A stretch of 64,000 nucleotides of DNA from Prinsepia uniflora (lineage: Eukaryota; Streptophyta; Magnoliopsida; Rosales; Rosaceae): the NCBI GenBank assembly GCA_032719365.1, contig CM064867.1, positions 62,494,136-62,558,135 on the forward strand, read 5' to 3'. Below, piece by piece: positions 47,145-59,200 of the stretch. Made by a program: the position numbers and the translations under genes. Each line of letters opens with the position of its first letter. Positions within the stretch are counted from its first letter, which is position 1. A model generated the notes under the pieces. The model was not told the DNA's origin. It was given only the letters and a program-made list of their open reading frames with translations, and did not search any database.

Positions 47145-50100
47145 TGACAGGACCCATCCCAATCCCCCTGGGATTAGTGCGGGATGACCCTGCTCCCGTC
47201 TGACACGAAGTGTCAGACAAGGGATATTTCCGACCTTTGCCCTCCCGGGCTATCAGAGTACGCCAGGATTCGGAGGAGGCATGTGATATCTCGGTCTCTA
47301 CTACAGTCCACAATCTGATGTCAACCTGAAGGGCAGTCAAAACATTAAAAACTGTGAGTGGACAAAACAAAAGTTTATAAAAACATTTCATAAGACATTT
47401 GTACCCTCCACTAAAAGCATGCATGCATTCGAAAACCATTTATCCAAAACAACCATATGTAGGACTAAGCCCAAAGCAGATATAAACCAAGGTCGAAAGG
47501 ATCACAATGAAAACGACCATACGGGCCACTGCCCAAATCCATAAGGGACTCGGCCCCACACCATAAAGAAACCAAGTACACGAGCCACTGCTCAAATCCT
47601 GTACACACATGTGCACACCACATATCATATATCATATATACATATAAGTCACACAACCAATCCTGTCACGGTATCCAAAGCTACGCACGTGCTACCCGGG
47701 TCTCAATCCGAGTCTTCTCAAAGTCAAGGTCAATGTCCGCAGACCACTGACCCTACCCGAGGTAATAGTAACCATAGCCTTCCTGAGAGTAAGGAACCCA
47801 ACTAGGGGGTGACTCCACTCAGTCGGTGCTCCGTGACTACTCCGGGGTCCACCCAGGCCAACGACCCTCTCCGGAGGAGATAATAGAAGTAAAGGAAGGT
47901 AGATGAACATATATATACATAACATAATATCCATGCCTGGTTCCCCTGAACCGTCATGATCCATAATATCCATAACCAAGGTAACATGCCGGTTCCCATA
48001 AACCATCATGTACCGTAATAACATAACCAGGGTTCATGTCGGTCCCCATAAACCGTCAAGAACCAGAATAACCTTTCCAGAGTTCATGCCGGTTCCCATA
48101 AACCGTCATGAACTTGGAAATCTATCAAGGGTCCCTGACCCGAAATCATAAACCGTAAAATAACTGGTTCTCGTGCCCGAACATATGACATCAGCTGGGC
48201 ACCGTGCCCGAAATCTGGGGTCATATGCCCGAGACAAAACCAAATGGGTCTCATACCCGAGTTTATCCTTTTATAAATCCAAAGCCATTTCATTAAAACC
48301 AATAAAGAAATACAGACCCGTATAAGCACCGTATAAGGCCGAAACCTCGAAATACGTGCTTATACGTAACCACATACAAATGCACCCATGGTATCATCAA
48401 ACAAGTAATAAAACATATAATAAACATTTATGCATGCACCAATTTAGAAAACAAGGTCCACTAACAGACCGTCCGAGATGTCGCCTCGATTTGCGTGCCA
48501 TACGGCTCCCCGAGCCGATTACCGTCACCGGGACTCCCAAACCTGTCCAAATCGTAATAGAAGGTTACTAACTGCTCGATTAACCTCCTACCAAAGCCCC
48601 GTAATTTTCTGATATTTTTACCTATTTTTAAAACTGAACCTAAACATTCCGATGCCCCGAAACAAATCGAGACGATGTCCGATCGACACGAAACCAGTCC
48701 CAAAATGTTCGTTACATCGAATAGAAGATTTCCCGTGTTGAACACTTTCCCAAATTCCCTGTCACGCGCCCTCACGCGCCGCCTGAAGTGGCTGCGCGTG
48801 GGCTTCACGCGCCAACTACAGTACCTGCTGACGTCATCGCTGACGTCAGTATGACGTCATCTGACAGCTGTCAGGTCTGACATGTCAGACTCTGACAGGT
48901 GCCACGTGTCAAGCTCCCATTGGTCCACGTCACTGTATTGTCAGTGCCACGTGGCAGTCTGACATGTGCCACGTGTCATCACGGCACTGGTCCACGTCAG
49001 TGACACGTGTTAGCCCCTGATTTGGCCACGTCACTGACATGTCAGTGCTGACTGTGCACTGACATGTGACACGTGTCGCACTCCTATTGGCCCATTTTCT
49101 GAAATGTCAGTTGACATTGTAAGATCTGACAATGCTGACGTCATCCCTGACATGATGACGTCAGCAGGATGACATCACCTGTCATCTCTGTCCTCCCGCG
49201 GGTCGACCCGAATACCAGTAACCGGGTCGCCGTGACCCGCGGCTTGACCCGGCCGGTTCTCCCTGCTCCGGCCACCATTTCTCCTCCCTTTTCTCCCATT
49301 CTACTCGTCTCAACCTAACCTAAAGATCCACGGGCTTAAAAACTATGAAACGGGTCGCGATAATTACCTACGGTGCCAAGAATAGTCGCCCAGTTTCCAG
49401 CCGTCCGTCTGGGCTGCACCGTCGTCCCCCGCCACTTCATTCGATCCTGTTAGCCTCCTCAAGTCCCCGAAATCACAACCCAATTATTAGTTTTAATTCA
49501 AAACCAATAAAACTCAAGTTTCAAATTCAACCCCAAAACCTACCTTTTCGGGTTTCCTTCCGCCGTGTCCTCCGTCGTCCTCAGCCGTCGTGTCCTTTAG
49601 TCCTTCATCGTCACAACCTCACATTATCTCTCTGGTCTAAGTCGCAGATGATGAGGGAGTGTGGGTGTTGGCTGTGTTTTGAAGAAAATGAAAAATGGAG
49701 GGTTATGGGGTTTTTCGGGTTTGTGAGGAAAATGAGGAATGAAGATGTGAGTTGATGAGATCAGATGAGAGGAGAGATAGAAATGAGATGAGTGGTGAGG
49801 ATTAAAAGGTGAAATTGAAATGGATGGCTAGGATTTAAGGTTGTTAAGATTTATTATAAAATAATTAAAATAATAATATTTAATTACTTAGATCCACTTT
49901 TTGGGGGAGGTAGCCAATAGGATGAGTGACACTTGTCACTCATCCACGGGACCCACTAAAAATATCTGCCCAATCAGATTTCGCCAATTCATCCCCGTCT
50001 CGAAGTTCGTGCATAGTGAAATCGAACTTCCGTGACCTATAACTTCGCCGTTCGAAGTCCAATTTCAGAGTGCCGCCTGCCTATGGATTCGTATCGTCCT

Positions 50101-50460
50101 TATCTACGTAACGGTCTTCGGCCCTCGGCCATCAGACCTCTTGGTCAAAAAGTCAACATTTGACTCATCTTTAACCAAAATTAACAAAATGCCCCTACAC
50201 TTCCGAACGCCATAACTTCCTCCACGAACGTCGGATTTGAACGTGCCACCTGTCTATGAACTCGTGACGTCACGAACTACGTCACGGTCATCGGTCAAAG
50301 TCCATTTGACCGCCCGATTGAAAAGTCAACGTTTTGCCACCACCAAGGGCAAAACGGTCATCGCATCGTTCGTCCGATCTAGCCTAACTAATCACCGATT
50401 AGCCTCACTAATCGTGATTAGTCACTAATCTAATCTGGGAATTTGGGACGGGTCGTTACA
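47145..50460 (-). repeat. D/E array LTR2 (shared, 3.32 kb)
   Basis: Primer site on its low-coordinate side (unit D) and polypurine tract on its high side (unit E). Hairpin 49920-49945, bZIP palindrome array 48833-49180, four CATGCCGG units at 47935-48118, GTCTGACAC hairpin from 47198. Confidence 0.9.
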
Positions 50461-53095
50461 ACATTCCCTCCTTAATTAATTTCGTCCTCGAAATTCCAAC
50501 CGACCTAAATCCAACCGATCTTCCCTCCTTAATTTAGTTTCGCTCTCGAAACTCCAACTATCCTGATTCCACATCCACCCCGTGGAAAGTAGAATCAACC
50601 TCGAAACGCGTGTACACTTGTACATCCATTAAACAAAATAGTACGTACTCGTCCGCAACCAGACGTATCACTAACGCTCACGTCGCATCGTCTACATTCG
50701 ACAACGTCGAATAGCAGAAGTCGTACGCTCCGAATTGACACCACTAGTCAAATCTACCGTTTCGTTGACACAACAACTCGACGGTTCCCTTCTCAATCAC
50801 TAATCTATTCTGACGTCCTCCCACTGGGAGTCATCAGACGTCACTAACCAATTCACGTTGACACTTCCGACAAACTGCCACCACTTGACAGTCGTTAGTC
50901 GAAAACTAACACCATATTTACCTGTGGTTATACTAACCACCAAATTACTCAACCTGTGTGTAACTAGACCCATCGGAAACACTATGACCCAACGCACAGT
51001 ATCTAATGTCTACTTCACGACCTCGATTAATCCGATGGTATCAGAACCAATCCGACTTCCAACTCGCTCACCAACGTATCACTGGTATATCCAGAAACCG
51101 CTACCAGACACCACCAGCCTATCCGGTATTGTACCTCGAACAACGTACAAGGTACGTACATGTACCCATCAATCAGACTACAACAACAACGACGTCAACA
51201 CGACGACCTAGGTTGTAGGCAATCACGTTTCAACCATGGAGTCCATCTGCCCAATCCAGCATTAGACAAATTGAAACTCTGACCCATTATTTATTTCCAA
51301 ATCCGAATCCGAATCCGCAATTCCGTAAGAAATCCCGTATACAAACCCATAAATCATATCCATAATCATGTCCAAATTCGAATCCAAAATTATTATTCCG
51401 TAAGCTAGCATTTGGAGTAACCATTCCGAACCCAAATCCATAAAAGAAAATCTACAGTCAAGCTCTAGAATCAAATCCTGAATCGTCACCCAGAATCCGA
51501 TTCCAAAACCCAAATTTAGAAATCCTTTTTCAAGTTCCAAAATCAAATCCTGAATCGTCATCCAGAAATCTGATTCCAAAACCTGAAATATCGTTCACAT
51601 CTACCGAGACGCACTATATCCGAACCTATCGGATACCTGTTCAACAGATCACGACCACACTATCGATTGACTTCATAGGGAAGCCAATCACAACACTCAC
51701 CCATCCAGGGCTAACCCAAATCCGACCACGTCGGAAAACTACTCATCGGACAACTACTCAGGCGAGTAATAAGCCATATGGGATTTACCTCGAAAAAAAG
51801 TTCAGTCCCATCATGCTCCACTCAACATCCAAGTAAGAGTAATAAACTCTCCACCTATCTGGATCATCAAGATCACGATCCAGATCCACCACTACATCAA
51901 ACGACTATAGACGTCACGATCGAGACTGTGGGTACTCCCCAATCACCTCGTATCGATCCTTGGCATTCCACCGTGGAAAATCAGGGATGATACAAGACTA
52001 TGACATCAAAATCCATCCTCGTGAATGCAAATAAAACTCGCTGCACTCACCACACCACGTAATCCAACCACGTCTGCCACCAAGCAGAAAATGAGAAATC
52101 TCAGTCACCTAACTTCGATATACTCAACACATGCTGATGACCCAAGACAAATCCCGGGTCCACCAACCAACACACGATCAATGTACTAGTGATACACCCA
52201 TCATCTGCCTTAGCAGAACCTGAGAAGTCACCCTAATGACTTCGAATTACCCAATACAAATGCGGAAAGCCCGCACTCCTCGTGTCACCCCAATCGTAAC
52301 TCTCGCGATTCCGAAATTCCATCCATAACGAATCCAACACACTCAGACATCAACCACGTGTCCATCACCAATTTAACTCTATCCGTGATCCACTCTCGAA
52401 CCACAGATACCGAACATATGCCCATCACAACGGATGTGACTCAACGTCATCACAATCACCGGCACCAGCACCAGCACTAGTACCAGTATCAACACTATCA
52501 CCTATTAGCATCAGCACAAAGTGTCCACACTAGCATTAACAATAACACTAGCACACCATGTGCAAAACTGACAACCCTGGATCTCCGCTAATACCTAGAG
52601 TTCCTCAGAACCCAACTGTATAAGGCAGTAAAATCCACGATCTGACCGACCCCGCGGTCTGGATATCGTAAAGACGTCAATCCAATCCTACCGTCAATTC
52701 AACTCGGATTCCTCGAATCCGGTTGCTAACTACCAACAGCAGTAAATCAATCTAACTCAATCAAATCCGATCATCCAACTCAACAATATTCGACCATCCG
52801 ATGATCACAATTCCCAACTAGTCGTCGGAACCAATCCTACGACATCGTGAAAGACGATCCCAACTAACCGTCTCACGATCAAAACATTAACGTACAGGTA
52901 CGTTCATCCTTCTATAGGGTCCCACACTATCACCCACGATAGAACTATGGCAACCCTGGCATCTAGCGCCGAACCAAAACGATCCTATCCTACTAACTAT
53001 CGTATCGGCAACCCAACTATCAGGTTGATCACGAACTGTAGCCCCTTGAGATATCACATCCTCGACCCGCGTACATTCTAAGAGCTCCACGGTTG
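50461..53095 (-). mobile_element. Unit E internal domain (2.6 kb)
   Basis: Begins with a polypurine tract altered by one base (GGAGGGAATGT). It preserves the empty site of element C. It lacks about 575 bases present in D, with ACC at the join near 52598. Its primer site and leader are gone, and it breaks off at CACGGTTG. Confidence 0.82.
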
Positions 53096-53198
53096 AACAC
53101 TTTCCCGTAATTTTCTGATATTTTTAACTATTTTCTGATATTTTCTGATATTTTTAAAGCCCCGAAATTTTCTGATATTTTTAAAGCCCCGTAATTTT
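53096..53198. repeat. Scrambled filler at unit E / LTR3 junction
   Basis: About 100 bases made of repeated scraps of nearby LTR3 sequence. TTTTCTGATATTTT occurs at 53111, 53131, 53141 and 53167 before the native copy at 53217, with AAAGCCCCG[T/A]AATTTT repeated. The first scrap GTTGAACACTTTCCC is also found at about 53350. It looks like templated break repair. Confidence 0.75.
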
Positions 53199-55065
53199 CC
53201 TACCAAAGCCCCGTAATTTTCTGATATTTTTAACTATTTTTAAAACTGAACCTAAACATTCTGATGCCCCGAAACATATATTGACGGTGTCTGATCGACA
53301 CGAAACCAGTCCCAAAATGTTCGTTACATCGAATAGAAGATTTCCCGTGTTGAACACTTTCCCAAGTTCCCTGCCACGCGCCCTCACGCGCCGCCTGAAG
53401 TGGCTGCTCGTGGGCTTCACGCGCCAGCTACAGTACCTGCTGACGTCATCGCTGACATCAGCATGACGTCATCTGACAGCTGTCAGGTCTGACATGTCAG
53501 ACTCTGACAGGTGCCACGTGTTAAGCTCCCATTGGTCCACGTCACTGTACTGTCAGTGCCACGTGGCAGTCTGACATGTGCCACGTGTCATCACGGCACT
53601 GGTCCACGTCAGTGACACGTGTCAGCACTTGATTTGGCCACGTCACTGACATGTCAGTGCTGACTGTGCACTAACATGTGACACGTGTCGCACTCCTATT
53701 GGCCCATTTTCTGAAATGTCAGCTGACATTGTCAGATCTGACAATGCTGACGTCATCCCTGACATGATGACGTCAGCTGGATGACGTCACCTGTCATCTC
53801 TGTCCTCCCGCGGGTCGACCCGAATACCAGTAACCGGGTCGCCGTGACCCGCGGCTTGACCCGGCCGGTTCTCCCTGCTCCGGCAACCATTTCTCTTCCC
53901 GTTTGTCCCATTCTACTCATCCCAACCTAACCTAAAGATCCACGGGCTTAAAAACTATGAAACAGGTCGCGATAATTACCTACGGTGCCAATAATAGTCG
54001 CCCAGTTTCTGGCCGTCTGTCTGGGCTGCACCGTCGTCCCCCGCCACTTCATTCGATCCTGTTAGCCTCCTCAAGTCCCCAGAATCACAACCCAATTATT
54101 ATTTTTGATTCAAAACCAATAAAACTCAAGTTTCAAATTCAACCCCAAAACCTACCTTTTCGGGTTTCCTCCCGTCGTGTCCTCTGTCATCCTCAGCCGT
54201 CGTGTCCTTTAGTCCTTCATCGTCACATCCTCACATTATCTCTTTGGTCTCTGTCGCAGATGATGAGGGAGTGTGGGTGTTAGCTGTGTTTTGAAGAAAA
54301 TGAAAAATGGAGGGTGATGGGGTTTTTCGGGTTTGTGAGGAAAATGAGGAATGAAGATGTGAGTTGATGAGATCAGATGAGAGGAGAGATAGAAATGAGA
54401 TGAGTGGTGAGGATTAAAAGGTGAAATTGAAATGGATGGCTAGGATTTAAGGTTGTTAAGATTTATTATAAAATAAATAAAATAATAATATTTAATTACT
54501 TAGATCCACATTTTGGGGGAGGTAGCCAATAGGACTTGTCACTCATCCATGGGACCCACTAAAAATATCTTCCCAATCAGATTTCGCCAATTCATCTCCG
54601 TCTCGAAGTTCGTGCATAGTGAAATCGAACTTCCGTGACCTATAACTTCCCCGTTCGAAGTCCAATTTCAGAGTGCCGCTTGCCTATGGATTCATATCGT
54701 CGTTATCTACGTAACGGTCTTCGGCCCTCCGCCATCCGACCTCTTGGTCAAAAAGTCAACATTTGACTCATCTTTAACCAAAATTAACAAAATGCCCCTA
54801 CACTTTCGAACGTCATAACTTCCTCCACGAACGTCGGATTTGAACGTGCCACCTGTCTATGAACTCGTGACGTCATGAACTACGTCATGGTCATCCTTCA
54901 AAGTCCATTTGACCGCCCGATTGAAAATTCAACGTTTTGCCACCACCAAGGGCAAAACGGTCATTTCGCATCATTCGTCCGATCTAGCCTAAATAATCAC
55001 TGATTAGCCTCACTAATCGTGATTAGTCACTAATCTAATCTAGGAATTTGGGACGGGTCGTTACA
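53199..55065 (-). repeat. D/E array LTR3 (5' portion only)
   Basis: Sense start TGTAACGACCCG at 55065. The inner 1.3 kb of the LTR, including the hairpin units, covarying stem and LTR end, is deleted. The palindrome near 54532 has lost most of one arm. Confidence 0.88.
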
Positions 55066-55070
55066 CACGG
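55066..55070. repeat. Target site duplication of D/E array, right (CACGG)
   Basis: Matches 30621-30625. The same junction, LTR end TTACA then CACGG, is seen again at 62143-62152 in the F 3' LTR. Confidence 0.92.
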
Positions 55071-56203
55071 TGCCCATCTGATGTCCTATGTTTGGCACGA
55101 GACCCAGTCACTTTACGGTTTTGATTTCAGGTCAGGGAACCTTAAATGGATTCCCAGGTTCATTACGGTTTATGGGAACCGGCATGAACCCTTGTTATGG
55201 TATCGTGGTTCATGATGGTTTATAGGAACCGGCATGAACCCTTGTTGGTTATTACGGTACATGACGGTTTATGGGAACCGGCATGCTACCTGGTTATGTT
55301 ATTACAGTACTTGACGGTTTATGGGAACCGGCATGTTACCTTGGTTAGAGATATTATGGATCATGACGGTTCAGGGGAACCGGGCATGGATATTATGTTA
55401 TGTATATATATGTTCATCTACCTTCCTTTACTTCTATTATCTCCTCTGGGGAGGGTCGTTGGCCTGGGTGGACCCCGGAGTAGTCACGGAGCACCGACTG
55501 AGTGGAGTCACCCCCCAGTTGGGTTCCTTACTCTCAGGAAGGCTATGGTTACTATTACCTCGGGTAGGGTCAGTGGTCTGCGGACATTGACCTTGACTTT
55601 GAGAAGACTCGGATTGAGACCCGGGTAGCACGCGCGTAGCTTTGGATACTGTGACAGGATTGGTTGTGTGACTTATATGTATATATGATATATGAGATTT
55701 TATATGTGGTGTGCACAGGTGTGCACAAAATTTGAGCAGTGGCTCGTGTATTTGATTTCTGTATGGTTAAGGTTTTGGGCTGAGTCCCTTATTGGTTTCT
55801 TTAAGGATTTGGGCAATGGCCCGCATGGTCGATTTCATGGTGGTCCTTTCGACCTTGGTTTATTTCTGATTTGGGCTTAGTTCCCATATGTGGTCCATTT
55901 GGTTAAATGGTTTTCGAATGCATGCATGCTTTTTAGTGAAGGGTACAAATGTCTTATAAAATGTTTTTATAAACTCTTGGTTTTGTCCACTCACAGCTTT
56001 TAATGTTTTGACTGCCCTTCAGGTTGACATAAGATTGTGGACTGTAGCAGAGACCGAGATATCACATACCTCCTCCGGATCCTGGCGTACTCTGATAGCC
56101 CGGGAGGGCATAGGTCGGAAGTATCCCTTGTCTGACACTTCGTGTCAGACGGGAGTAGGGTCATCCCGCACTAATCCTGGGGGGATTGGGATGGGTCCTG
56201 TCA
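55071..56203 (+). repeat. Element F 5' LTR, right part
   Basis: Contains five CATGCCGG-type hairpin units (55145-55390), TGCATGCAT, stem TGAAGGGTA (55937-55945)/TGCCCTTCA (56013-56021) around GTCCACTCACAG (55985-55996), and hairpin GTCTGACAC-TTC-GTGTCAGAC (56130-56150). Ends GGGTCCTGTCA. Confidence 0.9.
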
Positions 56204-59200
56204 ACGTGGTATCAGAGCATAGGATTGCTCATAGGATGCTTATCAGAGCGGGGTTGTCTCTATTCGAGCAACCGTGGAGCTCTTGGAATGTACACAGGTC
56301 TAGGATGTGATATCTCAAGGGGCTACAGTTTGTGATCAACCTGATAGTTAGGGTGCCGGTGCGATAGTTAGTAGGATTAACTCGTGAAATGTCTTGGCTC
56401 GGCATTTGATGCCGGGGTTACCATAAATCTGTCAAGGTTGACAGTGTGGGGCCCTATGAAAGGGTTAACGTATTAGTACGTTAGCATTTGGATCGTGAGA
56501 CGGTTAGTTGGGATCGTCTTCACGATGTCGTAGGATCGGTTCCGACGACTGATTCGATGTTGTGACCATTAGATGGTCGGATTATGTTGAGTTAAATGGA
56601 TTTACTGCAGTTGGCAGTTAGTAGCCGGATTCGAGGAATCCTAGTTGGATCGACGGTAGGATTGGATTGACGTCTTTACGATGTCGGACCGCGGGGTCGG
56701 TCAGATTGTCGATTTATCTACTTTTCGCAGTTGGGTTCTGAGGAACTCTAGTTAGTGATCGTGGAACCCTACTTTTGGGTGTATGGTTCGGAAAGGTGAG
56801 TTGGCGTGTGGTGTCGACTTTGATGAGATCGTCGGTCGAGTCATGTCAGCTTAGTGTTGGGACTGCACTTCGCAGCCGAGGTTGGTACTTGTCGATGGAT
56901 TCCCGGAGCGGGGATACGGAGTAGTTGGTACGAGCGGTTGATTCCGTTGGATGCGGAGTTTGTATATCGTGATTCCTGGTAGTTAGGTCTGCACGAGGTT
57001 GGGGCAGACGCTACTATCGATGGACGTAGTCGAGTCTTATCAGGTCGAGTAGACTCAGGTTACCGTGACGATTGTGACGATGGGACTGTCAGTCGTAACA
57101 ATGATACGGGGTGCGTGAGTAACCCATATGTACGAGCAGTGATTCTGGATTCGACTCGGTTACGGCTGAGTGCGATCGCAGAATGAGTTGGGGACGTTCG
57201 GGGAGCGTTTCCTTTTCTCGTATGAGTTGTCAGGGTGGCCGTACCCAGAGTTGTTGGGTGCGAGGGGGGCAGAGTTCTCCTTTTCGAACAGAGGTACGGG
57301 GTCGTGGTTCGGTATGAGCGGAGATCCAGGATTGTCGGATTTGCACACTTTGTGCTGATGCTGACAGGTGATAATACTGGTACTAGTGCTAGTGCTGGTG
57401 TCGGTGATCGTGATGACGATGAGTTACGGATCGGGGTGTGACTCCGTCGTAATGGGCATATGTTCGGTATCTGTGGTTCAGGAGTGGATCTCAGATAGAG
57501 TTAAACTGGTTCGGGGACACGTACTTGATGTCCGGGTATGTTGTTTCCAATCTTGTTGGAACTTCGAAATCGCGAGAGGTTGCGATTGAGGTGACGAATG
57601 GAACGCGGGTTTTCCGCATTGGTATTGGTATTTCGAAGTCATTTTGGGTGACTTCTTAGATTCTACCATGATTGATGATGGTAGATGATGTTGATGATGT
57701 AGATGTTGTTGGTTGCCACTAGTACACCGATCGTGTATTGGTTTGTGGACCCGTGATTTATCTTGGGCCATCCGGAGAATTGAATATATCGAAGTTAGGT
57801 GACTGAGATTCCTCATTTTCTACTTGCTGGCAGACGATGTTAGGTTACATGACGTGGTGAGTGCAGCGAGTGTTGTTTGCATTCACGTAGAATGGATTAT
57901 TCGATCATCTTTGATTTTCCTTGGTGGAATGACAAGGATCGATACGAGGTAATCAGTGAGAACCCACAGTCTCGGCGTGTCTCGTCGTAGACTAATCTGT
58001 TTAGACGCGGGAAATGGTCGAGGACTTTGGACGTCGTGACGATCGGGGATCGTGACGTTCATGGTCGGGTGACGTAGTGATGGATCTAGATCGTGATTTT
58101 TATGATACAGATAGGTGGAGAGCTTATCGCTCTTACTTGGATGTTTGAGTGGAGCATGATGGGACTGAACTTCTTTTTGAAGTGAATCCCATATGGCTTG
58201 TTACTCAGGTGAGTAGGTGTCCGATGAGGTCAATTGTGGTTAGCTTTGGATGTACGTGTATTGTGATTGGCTTTCCTATGAGGTAAATCGATGGTAATGT
58301 GTTAATCGGTTGAGCAAGTAACCGATAGGTTTGGTTTTGGTACGTCTCGGTAGACGTGAACGAGATTTCGAGTTTTGGAATCAGATTTCTGGATGACGAT
58401 TCAGGATTTGATTTTGAAACTTGAAAAAGGATTTCTGGATTTGGGTTTTGGAATCGGATTCTGGGTGACGATTCAGGATTTGATTCTAGAGCTTGACTGT
58501 GGATTTTTTTTTATGGATTTGGGTTCGGAATGGTTATTCCAAATGCTAGCTTACGGAATGACAATTTCGGATTCGGATGTTGACATGGTTATGGATATGA
58601 ATTTTGAGTTTGGATTCGGGATTTCTTATGAAATTGCTAATTTGGATTCTGATCTGGAAATAGATGATGGGTTGGAGTTTCGATTTGTCTAATGCTGGAT
58701 TGGACAAGTGAACTCCATAACTGAAACGCGATTGACTATGACCTAAGTGGTTGTAGTCTGGTTGATGGGTAGATGTACGTACCTTGTACGTTGATCGGGG
58801 TACAATACCAGGTAGACTTGTCTTGCCTGGTGACGGTATAGAGGTTATACCAGGGGTACGTTGGTGAGCGTGTTGGTAGTCGGCTTAGTCCCGATACCAT
58901 TGGATTAGTCGTGTACGTGAACTGGACATTGGATACTGTCCATTGGGTCATAGTGATTCTGGTGGGTCCAGTTACACACCGATCGAGTATTTTGTTGGTA
59001 AACGTGTACTCAGGTTGAGTGAGTTGGTAGTTATTGTAATCACGAGTGAGTATAGTGTTAGTTTTTGACTGACGACTGTCAAGTGGTGACGGTCTGTCGG
59101 AGGTGTCAGCGTGGATCGTTGAGTGAGGTCTGATGACTCCTAGTGGGAGCAGACGTCCGGATATATTAGTGATTGAGAAGGGAACCGTCTAGTTGGTTGT

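Larger units (their letters stand above)
30626..55065 (-). mobile_element. Tandem LARD array D/E (LTR-INT-LTR-INT-LTR)
   Basis: Three minus-strand LTRs (30626-33891, 47145-50460, 53199-55065 partial) alternate with two internal domains (D: 33892-47144 including C; E: 50461-53095). The middle LTR has a primer site on one side and a polypurine tract on the other, so it serves both units. Only one CACGG duplication flanks the whole, so it entered as one element and was later expanded, probably by unequal LTR recombination. Element C interrupts unit D. Confidence 0.85.

Noticed and set aside
55197..55628. 143-residue open frame, also at 62280-62711
   Set aside because: It runs through the CATGCCGG hairpin units and owes its openness to the repeat; the copies are the two F LTRs.
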